This document shows, piece after piece, positions 1 to 8,944 of a stretch of 64,000 bases of DNA; position 1 is the stretch's first letter, and every line of letters begins with the position of its first letter. The position numbers and the translations under genes are program-made. The stretch is from JAVBMV01 sp031552145 (lineage in GTDB: Bacteria; Myxococcota; Myxococcia; Myxococcales; UBA5297). Below the pieces are notes generated by a model that was not told the DNA's origin, did not search any database, and saw only the letters and a list, made by a program, of their open reading frames with translations. The stretch spans positions 62,001 through 126,000 of the forward strand of contig JAVBMV010000010.1 in NCBI GenBank assembly GCA_031552145.1. The letters are read 5' to 3'.

Positions 1-652
1 GTTCGCGGGGATCGAGTTCATCACCGCCTCCAACCTGGTCGAGGCAACCCAGGACGCCGGCGTCTTCGTGCAGGTGAGCGGCGTGCTCAAGCGCTTCGCG
101 GTGAAGCTCTCCAAGACCTGCAACGATCTGCGGCTCCTCTCCTCGGGACCGCGCGCCGGCCTCGGCGAGATCAACCTTCCCCCCGCGCAGCCCGGCTCCT
201 CCATCATGCCGGGCAAGGTGAACCCGGTCATCCCCGAGGTGGTGAACCAGGTCTGCTTCAAGGTGATCGGCAACGATGTCACCGTCACGATGGCGGCCGA
301 GGCGGGGCAGATGCAGCTCAACGCATTCGAGCCGGTGATCCTCGCCTGCCACCAGGCGAGCATCGGCATGTTGACCCGCGCCTGCCGCACGTTGGTGCAG
401 CGCTGCATCAACGGCATCACCGCCAACAAGGACGCCTGCCGCCTCTATGTAGAGCGCTCCATCGGAATCGTGACTGCCCTCAATCCGCTCATCGGCTACG
501 AGCGCTCCGCTGAAGTGGCCAAGGAGGCGATGCGCTCCAACCGCTCGGTGGGCGAGGTCGCGCTCGAGAAGGGCTATGTCTCGGCCGAGGAGCTGAAGGA
601 GTTGCTCGATCCCGCGCGCATGCTCAAGCCGACCTTCGGCAAGCGGTCGTAA
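1..652 (+). CDS. aspA: Aspartate ammonia-lyase (aspartase), C-terminal part
   Basis: Cytoplasmic enzyme that reversibly deaminates L-aspartate to fumarate and ammonia. The frame is open from base 2, so the start lies left of the window and about 216 C-terminal residues are visible. The aspartase/fumarase superfamily signature GSSIMPGKVNP is intact and includes the mobile-loop serine that acts as base. Upstream residues such as NLVEATQDAG and KTCNDLRLLSSGPR are typical of aspartase rather than class II fumarase. The C-terminus (LDPARM...) also fits aspartase. It is followed by a strong hairpin shared with the convergent gene. Fumarase C is the alternative, but it is less likely. Confidence 0.9.
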   Translation, partial: FAGIEFITASNLVEATQDAGVFVQVSGVLKRFAVKLSKTCNDLRLLSSGPRAGLGEINLPPAQPGSSIMPGKVNPVIPEVVNQVCFKVIGNDVTVTMAAEAGQMQLNAFEPVILACHQASIGMLTRACRTLVQRCINGITANKDACRLYVERSIGIVTALNPLIGYERSAEVAKEAMRSNRSVGEVALEKGYVSAEELKELLDPARMLKPTFGKRS

Positions 653-679
653 GCGCTCTAAAAGAGGGCGAGCCAACGA

Positions 680-719
680 GAGACGCCGCGTTCCGAGAGT
701 GCTCGGGGCGCGGCGTCTC
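680..719. terminator. Bidirectional hairpin terminator
   Basis: An 11-bp perfect stem (GAGACGCCGCG / CGCGGCGTCTC) encloses a second short GAG/CTC pair. It lies between the ends of the convergent aspA and TPR genes. The flank is only weakly T-rich, so termination strength is inferred. Confidence 0.7.
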
Positions 720-740
720 CATATTTGTAGCGCCGGGCCG

Positions 741-1850
741 CTACCGGTGAATGATCTTGTCCTGAAGGAAGCGCCCCAGAATGCGCGCAGTCTCCAGCCG
801 AGTCATGGAGGAGAGGTCAAAGAGATCTTCGTAAGTGGCGACGCCGTCTATCATCGAGAGCAGAAAACCTTCCCGATCGTTGAGGTTGAGCCAGGCAAGG
901 TCCCCAGAGCCCGCGCTGACCCGCGGGCTGGAGCGCAGGTCCCCCAGCTTGCTCTCGTACATCGCGACGAGCACCTGCTCGCACTTACATTGAAGTTCTT
1001 TGGCGCGCACATTGTGTGGATCGAGTTTGAGTACCTTGTCTAGGTAGACGTAGGCGCCCGAGTGATCGTCGAAGGTCAGGCGATCCTTCGCCCGTGCGAG
1101 CAACACCTCGACATCGTCGGTGTCGGCCTCGGTCATCTGCTCGAGGCCCGTGATCAGCAGCAGCTCTCCCGAGAATAGATTCTCCTCGGAGGAATCGATG
1201 GGCTCGTCGAGCGAGAAGAGCGGCGCGGACCGTCGCGCCGCGGGTGCAACGGGTGCCGCAGCGGGCGCGGGCAGTGGTGTCGGCGTTCGCTTTCCCAGAG
1301 TAATCATCTCCTCGGGTATTCGAGGCTTCTGCGACTCGGCCGACACCTCCTTGACGGCGCCGCTCTTGGCGGCTGCAACTCTGGAGGGTGCTAGGCCCAA
1401 GACAGGAGCAGGCGTTGGCCGGGAGGGTGAAGGGGGGGCGGCACTCACAATGTGGGGAAGGCTCGCGCGAACGCTTGTTTTTGCTTTCTCCTGGGCCTTC
1501 TCCTGACGCTCGGCTTGCGCCTTCTGGGCAATGGGCACCACGCCGAACTCGGCGGTTCTGTTCGGGCGCTTCGCAAAATTGGTCAGCTCCTCGAGAGAGG
1601 TGCCGAAGGTGCTGGGCGTGAGCTGTAGCCCAGTGCTGGCCTTCTCGGGCGGAGCGAAAGGATCGTTGCGGCGGGACCTCCCTGGCGCCCTCATCGCCGC
1701 CTTCAGCGCCTCGAGCATCTCGAGCGCGGGCAGGTTCCCCGAGTCTATGTGCAAAACCTCGCTGAAGGCGTCGAACGCCCCCGCGAGGTCTCCGGCCTGC
1801 TGCTTGGCAAGCGCCGCCTCGATCAGTGTTTGTATTGGCCCGGGTTGCAT
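741..1850 (-). CDS. TPR-containing protein of unknown function
   Basis: About 369 residues, starting at the Met of MQPGPIQT; a start six codons further upstream is also possible. An N-terminal TPR-like helical pair (AALAKQQAGDLAGAFDAFSEVL) is followed by a long Ala/Pro-rich low-complexity linker (about residues 60-215). A second TPR-like unit at about 245-300 (AYVYLDKVLKLDPHN) follows. The C-terminal segment (about 310-369, LNDREGFLLSMIDGVATYEDLFDLS) looks like a small helical domain seen in myxobacterial regulatory proteins. It is the last gene of the fabG-plsX-rpmF block, 50 bp after fabG. No enzymatic motif is visible. A scaffold or regulatory role is a guess. Confidence 0.6.
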   Translation of the reverse strand: MQPGPIQTLIEAALAKQQAGDLAGAFDAFSEVLHIDSGNLPALEMLEALKAAMRAPGRSRRNDPFAPPEKASTGLQLTPSTFGTSLEELTNFAKRPNRTAEFGVVPIAQKAQAERQEKAQEKAKTSVRASLPHIVSAAPPSPSRPTPAPVLGLAPSRVAAAKSGAVKEVSAESQKPRIPEEMITLGKRTPTPLPAPAAAPVAPAARRSAPLFSLDEPIDSSEENLFSGELLLITGLEQMTEADTDDVEVLLARAKDRLTFDDHSGAYVYLDKVLKLDPHNVRAKELQCKCEQVLVAMYESKLGDLRSSPRVSAGSGDLAWLNLNDREGFLLSMIDGVATYEDLFDLSSMTRLETARILGRFLQDKIIHR

Positions 1851-1900
1851 CGCCTTTCGAGGATACAACGGGCGAAACCTACATGCGAAAAAGCTGCCTG

Positions 1901-2647
1901 CTACATGAGCAGGCCACCGTTCACTCTGAGAACTTCGCCGGTGACGTAGGAGGCCCCCTCTGAGGCGAGAAAGCAGACGGCATGAGCGACCTCTTCTGGC
2001 CTTCCCATACGTCCCAGGGGGATGTTCTCCAACATCCTTTCGCGCGCCTCACCTGCGATCCGCTCCGTCATCGAGGTCTCGATGAACCCTGGAGAGACAG
2101 CATTGGCGCGGATGTTCCATCTGGAGAGCTCGCGGGCGATGGAGCGCGTGAAGCCCTCGATTGCCGCCTTGGTCGAGGCGTAGGCCGCCTGACCGGCGTT
2201 GCCCATCTCGCCAACGACAGAGGAGATCGAGACGATGGAGCCGCGCCGCGCCCGCATCATGTGGCGGACCGCTATCTTCGTGAGGTTGAAGGTGCCCTCG
2301 ACGTTGACGGCGAACTGCCTCCGCCAGTCTTCGGCCTTGTAGCGGACGAGCAGGCCATCCAGCGCGATGCCAGCGTTGTTCACCAGGACGTCGAGCTTCC
2401 CATGCACCTCTACGGCGCCGTCGACTGCGCGAGCCGCCCCCTCTGCGTCGGCGACATCCAGGTGAAGAAGGCTGGCACGCCCGCCCGCCGCCTCGATCTC
2501 GCGCGCCGTCTCGCGCGCGCCCTCTTCGCTCGTGGAGTAACCGACCAGCACCGTGGCGCCACGCCGCCCAAACTCGATGGAACAGGCCCGGCCGATCCCC
2601 TTGGAGCCGCCCGAGATCAATACCACCGCTCCGCCGAACTCCGTCAT
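1901..2647 (-). CDS. fabG: 3-oxoacyl-[acyl-carrier-protein] reductase
   Basis: NADPH-dependent reduction of 3-oxoacyl-ACP in the type II fatty acid elongation cycle, in the cytoplasm. It is 248 residues long, the normal size for this SDR family. The Rossmann glycine motif GGSKGIGR lies near residue 12, NNAG near 89, and the catalytic Ser plus YASTK (Tyr near 153, Lys four later). The ATG at 2647 has a clear GGAGG eight bases upstream. A TTG seven codons earlier overlaps the plsX stop and is less likely. It lies 17 bp after plsX and is probably co-transcribed. The usual partners fabH, fabD and acpP are not adjacent. Another SDR specificity cannot be excluded, but the plsX context supports FabG. 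Confidence 0.9.
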   Translation of the reverse strand: MTEFGGAVVLISGGSKGIGRACSIEFGRRGATVLVGYSTSEEGARETAREIEAAGGRASLLHLDVADAEGAARAVDGAVEVHGKLDVLVNNAGIALDGLLVRYKAEDWRRQFAVNVEGTFNLTKIAVRHMMRARRGSIVSISSVVGEMGNAGQAAYASTKAAIEGFTRSIARELSRWNIRANAVSPGFIETSMTERIAGEARERMLENIPLGRMGRPEEVAHAVCFLASEGASYVTGEVLRVNGGLLM

Positions 2648-2664
2648 CCGCGCCTCCAGGCAGG

Positions 2665-3711
2665 TCAAGCCTGCTTTGTGCCGCCGGCCCTGGCAGCCAT
2701 TCCCATTCCTATCATGGCGGCGCGATAGCGCGCTGCCGCCGCGGCCATGCCCCCGAGCGGCGCCGCCGCCGCGAGTTCATTGGCGATACCCAACGCGCCA
2801 ACGATCCCCTTGGCCGACGAGCTGCCATGCGCCACCACGCAGAGGCCATTGACCCCGAGTAGCGCAGCGCCGTTCAGCTCCGACCAATCGAGCTCTCGCC
2901 TGAGGCCGCCGAGCGACTTTACGAGCAACGAGACGGCAAGCCTGGCGATGGGGCGAGAAGAGAGCTCGCGCTTCAAGCTGGTCTTCAGCAACTCCTGCGC
3001 TCCCTCCGCCGCCTTGAGAACCATGTTCCCGGTGAAGCCATCGGTCACCGCTACATCGATCTCTCCGGAGCAGAGCCGCCTGGGCTCGACATAGCCGGCG
3101 AAGTCGAGGTCCGAGCGCTCCAGCAGCGCATAGGCTCTCCGCGTACTCTCCGTGCCCTTGCTCCGCTCCTCGCCGTTCGAGAGGAGCGCGACGCGAGCTC
3201 TTCGCCCCAAGAGGGACGCGGCAAAGGCTTCGCCCAGGAAGGCGTGCTGAAGGAGGTGCTCCGCCGCGCACTCGACACTGGCGCCCGTATCTAAAAGCAC
3301 TACCCGTTTTCCCATGGCCGTCGGGAGGCGGGCCGCCAGCGGCGGACGCTCTACTCCCTCGAGCCGCCCGAGCAGCGAACGCGCCGAGGCGACGGTCGCT
3401 CCAGAGCTCCCTGCCGAGACCACGGCGTCCGCTTGCCCCCTGGCCAGAAGCTCCATACAAGCGTTGATGGAGGAGTCGCGCTTCTCGCGCAGCACCACGC
3501 TGGGTGCCTCGTCCATGGCGGCCACTTGGGTGGCATGGTGCAGCGCGAGCCTACCCGCGCCACCCAGGCGGCTCAGGTGAGCCTCCATAACACCGGTGTC
3601 GCCTACGAGTAACAGCTCACATCGCGGGTGAGCACGTGCGAAGAGCAGTGCCCCCTCGATCGCCACGGAAGGGCCGAAGTCACCTCCCATGGCGTCGAAC
3701 GCAAGGCGCAT
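2665..3711 (-). CDS. plsX: Phosphate acyltransferase PlsX
   Basis: Converts acyl-ACP and phosphate to acyl-phosphate, the acyl donor for PlsY in phospholipid synthesis; a peripheral membrane enzyme. The 348 residues match the family length. The N-terminus MRLAFDAMGGDFGP is the PlsX hallmark, and GSSGATVA plus DGFTGNMVLK are typical of the substrate site. The order rpmF-plsX-fabG is a widely conserved arrangement linking ribosome and membrane lipid synthesis. The gene starts 77 bp after the rpmF stop. Confidence 0.93.
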   Translation of the reverse strand: MRLAFDAMGGDFGPSVAIEGALLFARAHPRCELLLVGDTGVMEAHLSRLGGAGRLALHHATQVAAMDEAPSVVLREKRDSSINACMELLARGQADAVVSAGSSGATVASARSLLGRLEGVERPPLAARLPTAMGKRVVLLDTGASVECAAEHLLQHAFLGEAFAASLLGRRARVALLSNGEERSKGTESTRRAYALLERSDLDFAGYVEPRRLCSGEIDVAVTDGFTGNMVLKAAEGAQELLKTSLKRELSSRPIARLAVSLLVKSLGGLRRELDWSELNGAALLGVNGLCVVAHGSSSAKGIVGALGIANELAAAAPLGGMAAAAARYRAAMIGMGMAARAGGTKQA

Positions 3712-3788
3712 AACTTCCTATTCGGCATGAAGGCGCGCCAAGCGCACCTTCGCCGACAGAGCAATGCCTACTTCAGAAACCTCGACCC

Positions 3789-3971
3789 CTACTCGGCCGC
3801 GGCGAGCACCGGGCGCTGATTGTAAGTGCCGCAGTTCTTGCAAACGATGTGCGGAACGAGCGGCTCGCCGCACTTGGGGCAACTCGAGACATTGACCGGA
3901 GTCATCTTCGAGTTTGCCGCGCGCCGCCTGTCGCGGCGCATTGAGGACGTTCTCTTCTTCGGGACACCCAC
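3789..3971 (-). CDS. rpmF: 50S ribosomal protein L32
   Basis: Small zinc-ribbon protein of the large ribosomal subunit. The family N-terminus GVPKKRTSSMRRDRRRA fixes the start at a GTG (3971) with AAGGAG seven bases upstream, giving 60 residues. A longer frame from 4022 has no support. Two CxxC pairs (CPKC and CKNC) form the zinc site, so this is the zinc-binding (C+) form of L32. It sits between yceD and plsX, the common arrangement. Confidence 0.95.
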   Translation of the reverse strand: MGVPKKRTSSMRRDRRRAANSKMTPVNVSSCPKCGEPLVPHIVCKNCGTYNQRPVLAAAE

Positions 3972-4052
3972 TGTAGTACTCCTTACCAGTTGCCTAGAAC
4001 GGGCAGAAACTCCCGTTTTCAATAGCCAAAGTCAAGGGCCACGCGCCCCCTC

Positions 4053-4646
4053 TCACACCTTTATGGTCCGGAGGGCCGCCCAGCGTGGATCGGGGACCGT
4101 GCGCTCACAGCCGCAGTCGCCGGCGTTCAGCTCGCTCCCACAGAGCGGGCAGAGCCCCTTGCAGACCTCGTCGCAGAGCAGATCCATGGGGAGCTCGAGC
4201 AGTAACTCCTCGCGCAGCAGCGGCGCGAGCTCGATCTTGCGCCCATCGAAGAGGTCGACCTCCGACTCGTCCAGCGCGAAGGAGGAGCCGCGCTCCCCGC
4301 TGCCGCCGTCCTCTCGACTCGCGCTGTGCGCCCCCGCCGCGCGCTCGTCATCTCGAGCAGCCCTGCCCTCCTCCACCAGCGTGCGCTCCAGCGACAGCGC
4401 GAGTTCGAAGGAAACCTCCTTCAGGCATCGCTTACAGGGAGCGCGCAGCGCAATCGTTGCGCGGGCGCGCACCAAGACTCCTCCGGGTGCACGGCTCAAC
4501 CTCGCCTCGACCCTCGCGGGCCCACGAGGGCGTGCGCTCTCCGGGAAGCCCTCGGGCTGCGCGAGCCACTCGGATAGCAACGCCTCGCTCAGCTCCTCCG
4601 AGAGCTCCAGCCCCTTCTCACCGATCTCTTCAATCTGGACGATCAT
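4053..4646 (-). CDS. yceD: YceD / DUF177 family protein
   Basis: About 197 residues. YceD (DUF177) proteins sit upstream of rpmF in most bacteria and have been linked to 23S rRNA accumulation; the mechanism is not established. The C-terminal motif CKGLCPLCGSELN, followed by further cysteines in the DCGC stretch, is the conserved core of the family and may bind zinc. The start MIVQIEEIG has GGAGG 11 bases upstream. It overlaps the phoH stop by 17 bp, which suggests translational coupling. The central region is acidic and more variable (about residues 100-130). Confidence 0.8.
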   Translation of the reverse strand: MIVQIEEIGEKGLELSEELSEALLSEWLAQPEGFPESARPRGPARVEARLSRAPGGVLVRARATIALRAPCKRCLKEVSFELALSLERTLVEEGRAARDDERAAGAHSASREDGGSGERGSSFALDESEVDLFDGRKIELAPLLREELLLELPMDLLCDEVCKGLCPLCGSELNAGDCGCERTVPDPRWAALRTIKV

Positions 4647-5679
4647 TCGAAACCACCTCCAACTGCTCCGCCTCGCCGCGCTGCGCCGGCCCATGCGCGG
4701 CTTCGATGGAATCGAGCGGACGCCTTCCCACCTCGAAACGATCGTAGGCCCGCACGATCTCTTGAACCAGCGGGTGGCGCACCACATCCACCTCGGTGAA
4801 ATAGCAGAACTTCAGCCCCTGCACGGCGTCGAGCGCGCGCTGCGCCTCGACGAGGCCGGAGGCCCTCCCCGAGGGCAGATCGATCTGGGTCACATCCCCT
4901 GTCACCACCGCCTTCGAGCCATAGCCGAGGCGCGTGAGGAACATCTTCATCTGCTCGTGTGTGGTGTTCTGCGCTTCGTCGAGGATCACGAAGGCATCGT
5001 TCAGCGTGCGCCCGCGCATGAAGGCGAGCGGCGCAACCTCGATGAGCCCCCGCTCGAGCAGGTCAGCCACGCGCTCCCGCTCCAACATATCGCCGAGCGC
5101 GTCGTAGAGCGGCCGAAGGTAGGGATCGACCTTCTCCGCGATGTCGCCTGGCAGGAAGCCCAGCTTCTCCCCCGCCTCGACCGCCGGTCGAGTCAGGACG
5201 ATCCGCTTGACCCGCCGCTCGGCAAAGGCCGCGGCGGCCATCGCGACAGCGAGCCAGGTCTTTCCCGTGCCCGCCGGCCCGATGCCAAAGACTACGTCGT
5301 GCTTCCGCATCGCCTCGACATAGTGCTTCTGCGCGAGCCCCTTGGGCGCAATCGGGCGCTTGCGACTCGAGACCAGGATCGTGTCGAGGAAAACCTCGGA
5401 GAGGCTGGCCTCCGCGCTGCCCGAGAGCACCTTGATCGACTGATCGATATCGGCGGCATAGAGGTGGTAGCCGCTCTGGAGCAACCCATAGAGCTCTCGA
5501 AGCAGCCGCTCGGCGAAGGCGACCGCCTCTCCCTCTCCCGAGAGATGAAGCTGTCCGCCGCGCTGGCCCAGCCCGACGCCCAACCTTCGCTCGATGAGCC
5601 GGAGGTTCTCGTTTTGACCACCACATAGTTGGCGCACGAGTTCGTTATCACTGAACTCGACGCGGGACGCTTGCAGCAT
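4630..5679 (-). CDS. phoH: PhoH-like ATPase (YbeZ type)
   Basis: 349 residues. PhoH/YbeZ proteins are cytoplasmic P-loop NTPases, often encoded beside ybeY and implicated in RNA metabolism. An N-terminal KH-like segment (about residues 1-75) precedes the ATPase core. Walker A GPAGTGKT is at about 132-139 and Walker B VILDEAQNTT at about 230; GDVTQIDL is also diagnostic. ybeY is not in the window; the downstream gene is yceD, with a 17-bp overlap. Confidence 0.88.
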   Translation of the reverse strand: MLQASRVEFSDNELVRQLCGGQNENLRLIERRLGVGLGQRGGQLHLSGEGEAVAFAERLLRELYGLLQSGYHLYAADIDQSIKVLSGSAEASLSEVFLDTILVSSRKRPIAPKGLAQKHYVEAMRKHDVVFGIGPAGTGKTWLAVAMAAAAFAERRVKRIVLTRPAVEAGEKLGFLPGDIAEKVDPYLRPLYDALGDMLERERVADLLERGLIEVAPLAFMRGRTLNDAFVILDEAQNTTHEQMKMFLTRLGYGSKAVVTGDVTQIDLPSGRASGLVEAQRALDAVQGLKFCYFTEVDVVRHPLVQEIVRAYDRFEVGRRPLDSIEAAHGPAQRGEAEQLEVVSNDRPD

Positions 5680-5731
5680 TCGTTACACTCCAGCCAGCGA
5701 CGCACCCTCGGGTACTGCCGCGGCAGTTCCT

Positions 5732-6835
5732 CTACTCGAGTGGAGGGAGCAGGCGATAGCCCCCGCCCTCCAACCGCTCGTAGTGGTACGCCTCCCGCCA
5801 GGGATAACGCAGCTCCTCTGCCCGCAGAATCCCTAGCTCCACCAGGTCTTCGAGCGCCCGGGGAAGCGCTCCCTTGCGCACCTCGTACTCGGCGACCGCC
5901 GTCTCGATGCGAGAGACCTGCGCTCGCCCCATCTGGACCGGGATCGCAGCGTTCGGAGAAGCCTGTGCGATGAGCGCCTCTATCTGCGCGATCCAGGTCG
6001 CGACGAGGCCCACGAGCAGCAGACCGACCGCGAGCCTGGAGGCCACGGGGACGACCCAGGCGCGCCAGGAGAAGGCGCTCGAGCTGGAGCCTTGCGCAGC
6101 GCCCTCGCTCACAGCCAGGTACCCGCCGACCAGCAGGTTGAGCAGCGCCTTGCATGCCTCGAACTCTCCCAACCTGGAGCGATCGATGATCGCGCGGACG
6201 GTCTGATCGGGCTCCGCGAGCTGGTAGACAGCCGTCTCGTTCGCGCCGACCGATGAATCGCTCTCGGCACCGAAGCCATTGTCGAGCGCGGAGGGAAGCG
6301 GCGCGACGCGCTCGAAGGTCAAGCCGTCGTGAGAGATCCTCCGCCGGATCAAGGGCCATTCGTCGATGCGCCGAAAGGCCTCCATCAGGACGCTATCGGA
6401 AGGGATGGGCGTGATGTTGTTCGCGTCCACCTCGACTCCGGCGGCCTCGAACTCGTAGCGCCCGTTCTTCCAGGAGAAGAGGCGATAGAGCGTCTCGGTC
6501 GTCTGCAGATGCGCCATCTGCTTGAGCGCCTCGACCTCGATGATGCCCTTGGTGACCAGCAGGTCGCCCAGGCGCTTCAGCGTGCGCTTCTGCTCCTCGA
6601 GCGCGGTGGAGAGCTGCTCCTCGGTGATGTAGCCCGCCCTCAGGAGCATGTCGCCGATCAGCTCCTTGCGCTTCCTCGTCGCGCTCTCGGTACGGACGAC
6701 GCAGCCATCCTTGAAGGAGACATGCACCTCGCTCTCGCGCTCGGTGAGGTGGAGAATCCCTGTCTTTCCCTGCTGCCCGATGAGCTGGAAGATGTCGGCG
6801 ATGCCGAAGTCCTTGAGTGTTCCCTTCAGGGCCAC
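5732..6835 (-). CDS. DUF4388 (PATAN) protein with a pseudopilin-like C-terminal domain
   Basis: 367 residues starting at a GTG (6835). AGGAG lies seven bases upstream, overlapping the stop of the upstream gene. Residues about 1-95 match the DUF4388/PATAN domain (FGIADIFQLIGQQGKTGILHL), which in deltaproteobacteria is attached to signalling and gliding proteins. Residues 95-160 resemble a helical region that often follows it. One transmembrane segment lies near residues 265-290. The last 75 residues (ISRIETAV-like helix, LEDLVELGIL, YPWREAYHY, GGYRLLP) look like the globular part of a GspG-type major pseudopilin, with no calcium site recognised. Domain calls are by eye; the function is unknown. 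Confidence 0.65.
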   Translation of the reverse strand: MALKGTLKDFGIADIFQLIGQQGKTGILHLTERESEVHVSFKDGCVVRTESATRKRKELIGDMLLRAGYITEEQLSTALEEQKRTLKRLGDLLVTKGIIEVEALKQMAHLQTTETLYRLFSWKNGRYEFEAAGVEVDANNITPIPSDSVLMEAFRRIDEWPLIRRRISHDGLTFERVAPLPSALDNGFGAESDSSVGANETAVYQLAEPDQTVRAIIDRSRLGEFEACKALLNLLVGGYLAVSEGAAQGSSSSAFSWRAWVVPVASRLAVGLLLVGLVATWIAQIEALIAQASPNAAIPVQMGRAQVSRIETAVAEYEVRKGALPRALEDLVELGILRAEELRYPWREAYHYERLEGGGYRLLPPLE

Positions 6836-6843
6836 GTCTTCTC

Positions 6844-8844
6844 CTATCTGATGGTTTGTTTCAGCTCGCTGCGGGCGGAGCGAGCGGAGAGGAGGTGGAC
6901 GCTCAGCGCGAGCAACAGCGCAGGGATCGCATAGACGGGGAGAGGGATCTCGCCGACGGGCGGGCGGAGCCAGAGCCGCTCGGGAAAGAAGACCCCGACG
7001 AGCAACAGCGTGACGACGAGGAGCCTGACCGCCCCCGAGAATGGTCTCCCGAGCAGCACCTGCCCCGAGCCGGGGATCAGGAGCGATACGACGGTGAAGC
7101 GCGTGTCGCGCCACGCCTGATAGCGCCTGATCTGCCCCTCCTTCTTGCCCCGCACCGAAGGGTCGACCTTGTTGGGACGAAGGAAGACGTGGATGCACTG
7201 ACCGCAGAGTCCTGCCCCGGTCACCTCTTCGTCGCAGCGCACGCAGACCGCTCGCCCACATTTTGTGCAGGAGCTGCTCGGCATCGAGCGAAAAACCATC
7301 AGACCGCAGAGCAGCAGGAGCGCGACGAGCGCGAACCCTTGGAAGGGCCAGAGCCCCATGGGGATGAGCGAGCCGAAGAGCGCGCGCCCCGACCATCGCA
7401 GCAGCTCGCGTGCCGCCTCGTCGTCGCGCGTGAGGTTGCGAACCTCCTCTAGCCCGAGCGGCATGGCTCTGAAAAACCGGTTGGTCGCGAGACTCTCCGT
7501 CCTGTCGAGCTCCAGCGCCAGCGCGGGATCGATCGCGCTGAGCGCCCGCGCGAAGTCGCTCCCCTTGGTTCGAGCGGCGCTCGCCTCTTCGACCGAGAGC
7601 TGCCCCTTCGAGCGCAGGGTGTGAAAGCGGGAGAGGTTGAAGAGCGCCTGCGCCTTGCCCTCGCCGCCCTCGGCGACCCGGCTCCAGGCATCATTGGCCC
7701 CCTCCAAGTCACCCAGCATGAAGAGCGCATGACCCAGCTCGATCAGGACCGCTGGAGAGCGCGGACGTGACTCGGCGGCGAGGCGCAGCCAGCGGGCGCC
7801 CTCCGAGGCGTTCCCCAGGCGCCGCGCTCTTCGCCCAATGGCGAAGGCGACCTCGAAGGGCGGATCGGGGCGGTCGCGCAGTCGGGAGAGCGCTTCGCGC
7901 TGCGCCTGACCCTCGTAGCCGCCACGTTCGGCCAGATAGACGGTCTCGGCGTCGCTGCCAGCGAAGTTGGTCCCCTTTGCGCCCAACCACACAAAATAAG
8001 GGAGCGCCGAGACAAACAGCAGCAAAACGGCGAGGAGGACCCGTTCGCTCCGGCGCGCGTAATACCAGATGGCCACCGTGACGAAGGCGAAGAGACTGAA
8101 GGGGCCCATGCCAAAGAGCAGTGGCATGGGCAGCAACAGGGCGAGCAGGAGCGCGCTCTGCCAGAGCCAGCTTCGCCTGGGCATGCGGTGCGTCACATCA
8201 TGCAGCACGTTCCGCGCGACGCCAGCCGCAATGAGCAGAAGAAGCAGAGATGCGGCGATACCGAGGGCGACGCTCGATACCAAGACCAAGTTGAAGAGCG
8301 CCACGCTGCTCCAGCGCGGCTCCGCCGCGGTCACCTTGATGGCGGCCCAAGCGGCCTTGAAGGGCCTGTCGAGATGGACGAAGTCCTCGTTCCATGTCGC
8401 GCGTGCCAAGGTCCAGTGTGCGTGCGGCAGATCAGGAGCGACGCGCGTCGCGAGACCTGCGCGGCGAACCGCCTCGGCGGGATCGACTCGGAAGAGGCGA
8501 ACCGACTCGACGCAGAGCGCCGACGCATAGGCAAAGAGGTTCTCGAAGCCCAGGTCCTGGCGCAGCGCCAGCAGCCGCTCCTCGGCCTCGATGATGGCGC
8601 GCGACTGGTGCATCTCGATCGCGCGCGCGCGCTCTTCCCAGACCCCCCGGAGCGCCTCCTCTCCCTGTGCCGGAGGCGGCAGCAATGTGCCGGGAGCAGG
8701 AACCTCCTCCTTTGGAGGCTCGGCCGCCACCTCGGCAGCGGGCGCCTCGGCGCGCGCCGAAGAGAGTCCGGGCGCGAAGGACCCGAGAGAGAGGGCCGCT
8801 ATGGCGAGGGCCAAAGATGGCCTGCTCTTCTGGAGAATGGTCAT
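6844..8844 (-). CDS. Large membrane protein with TPR region and zinc ribbon
   Basis: 666 residues. An N-terminal signal peptide (about 1-32, ending ARA) is followed by an acidic, Pro-rich linker. A TPR-like region then precedes a membrane block (about 190-300) with several helices, and a second TPR region (about 320-420) follows. After another helix comes a double-CxxC zinc ribbon (CTKCGRAVCVRCDE, then CGQC, near residue 530). The C-terminus has two or three more helices with a PGSGQVLLGRP-type motif common in small membrane proteins. It lies 8 bp before the DUF4388 gene, so the two probably act together. I recognise no known family for the whole protein. Confidence 0.55.
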   Translation of the reverse strand: MTILQKSRPSLALAIAALSLGSFAPGLSSARAEAPAAEVAAEPPKEEVPAPGTLLPPPAQGEEALRGVWEERARAIEMHQSRAIIEAEERLLALRQDLGFENLFAYASALCVESVRLFRVDPAEAVRRAGLATRVAPDLPHAHWTLARATWNEDFVHLDRPFKAAWAAIKVTAAEPRWSSVALFNLVLVSSVALGIAASLLLLLIAAGVARNVLHDVTHRMPRRSWLWQSALLLALLLPMPLLFGMGPFSLFAFVTVAIWYYARRSERVLLAVLLLFVSALPYFVWLGAKGTNFAGSDAETVYLAERGGYEGQAQREALSRLRDRPDPPFEVAFAIGRRARRLGNASEGARWLRLAAESRPRSPAVLIELGHALFMLGDLEGANDAWSRVAEGGEGKAQALFNLSRFHTLRSKGQLSVEEASAARTKGSDFARALSAIDPALALELDRTESLATNRFFRAMPLGLEEVRNLTRDDEAARELLRWSGRALFGSLIPMGLWPFQGFALVALLLLCGLMVFRSMPSSSCTKCGRAVCVRCDEEVTGAGLCGQCIHVFLRPNKVDPSVRGKKEGQIRRYQAWRDTRFTVVSLLIPGSGQVLLGRPFSGAVRLLVVTLLLVGVFFPERLWLRPPVGEIPLPVYAIPALLLALSVHLLSARSARSELKQTIR

Positions 8845-8944
8845 GTCGGCGCGTTCTGCTCGGAGACTGTTCGTCTCATACTACCCGCGCGACGAAGAGG
8901 GGAGTAAAAAACAACCATTCCAGAACAATGGAGGAGTGCGCCCC

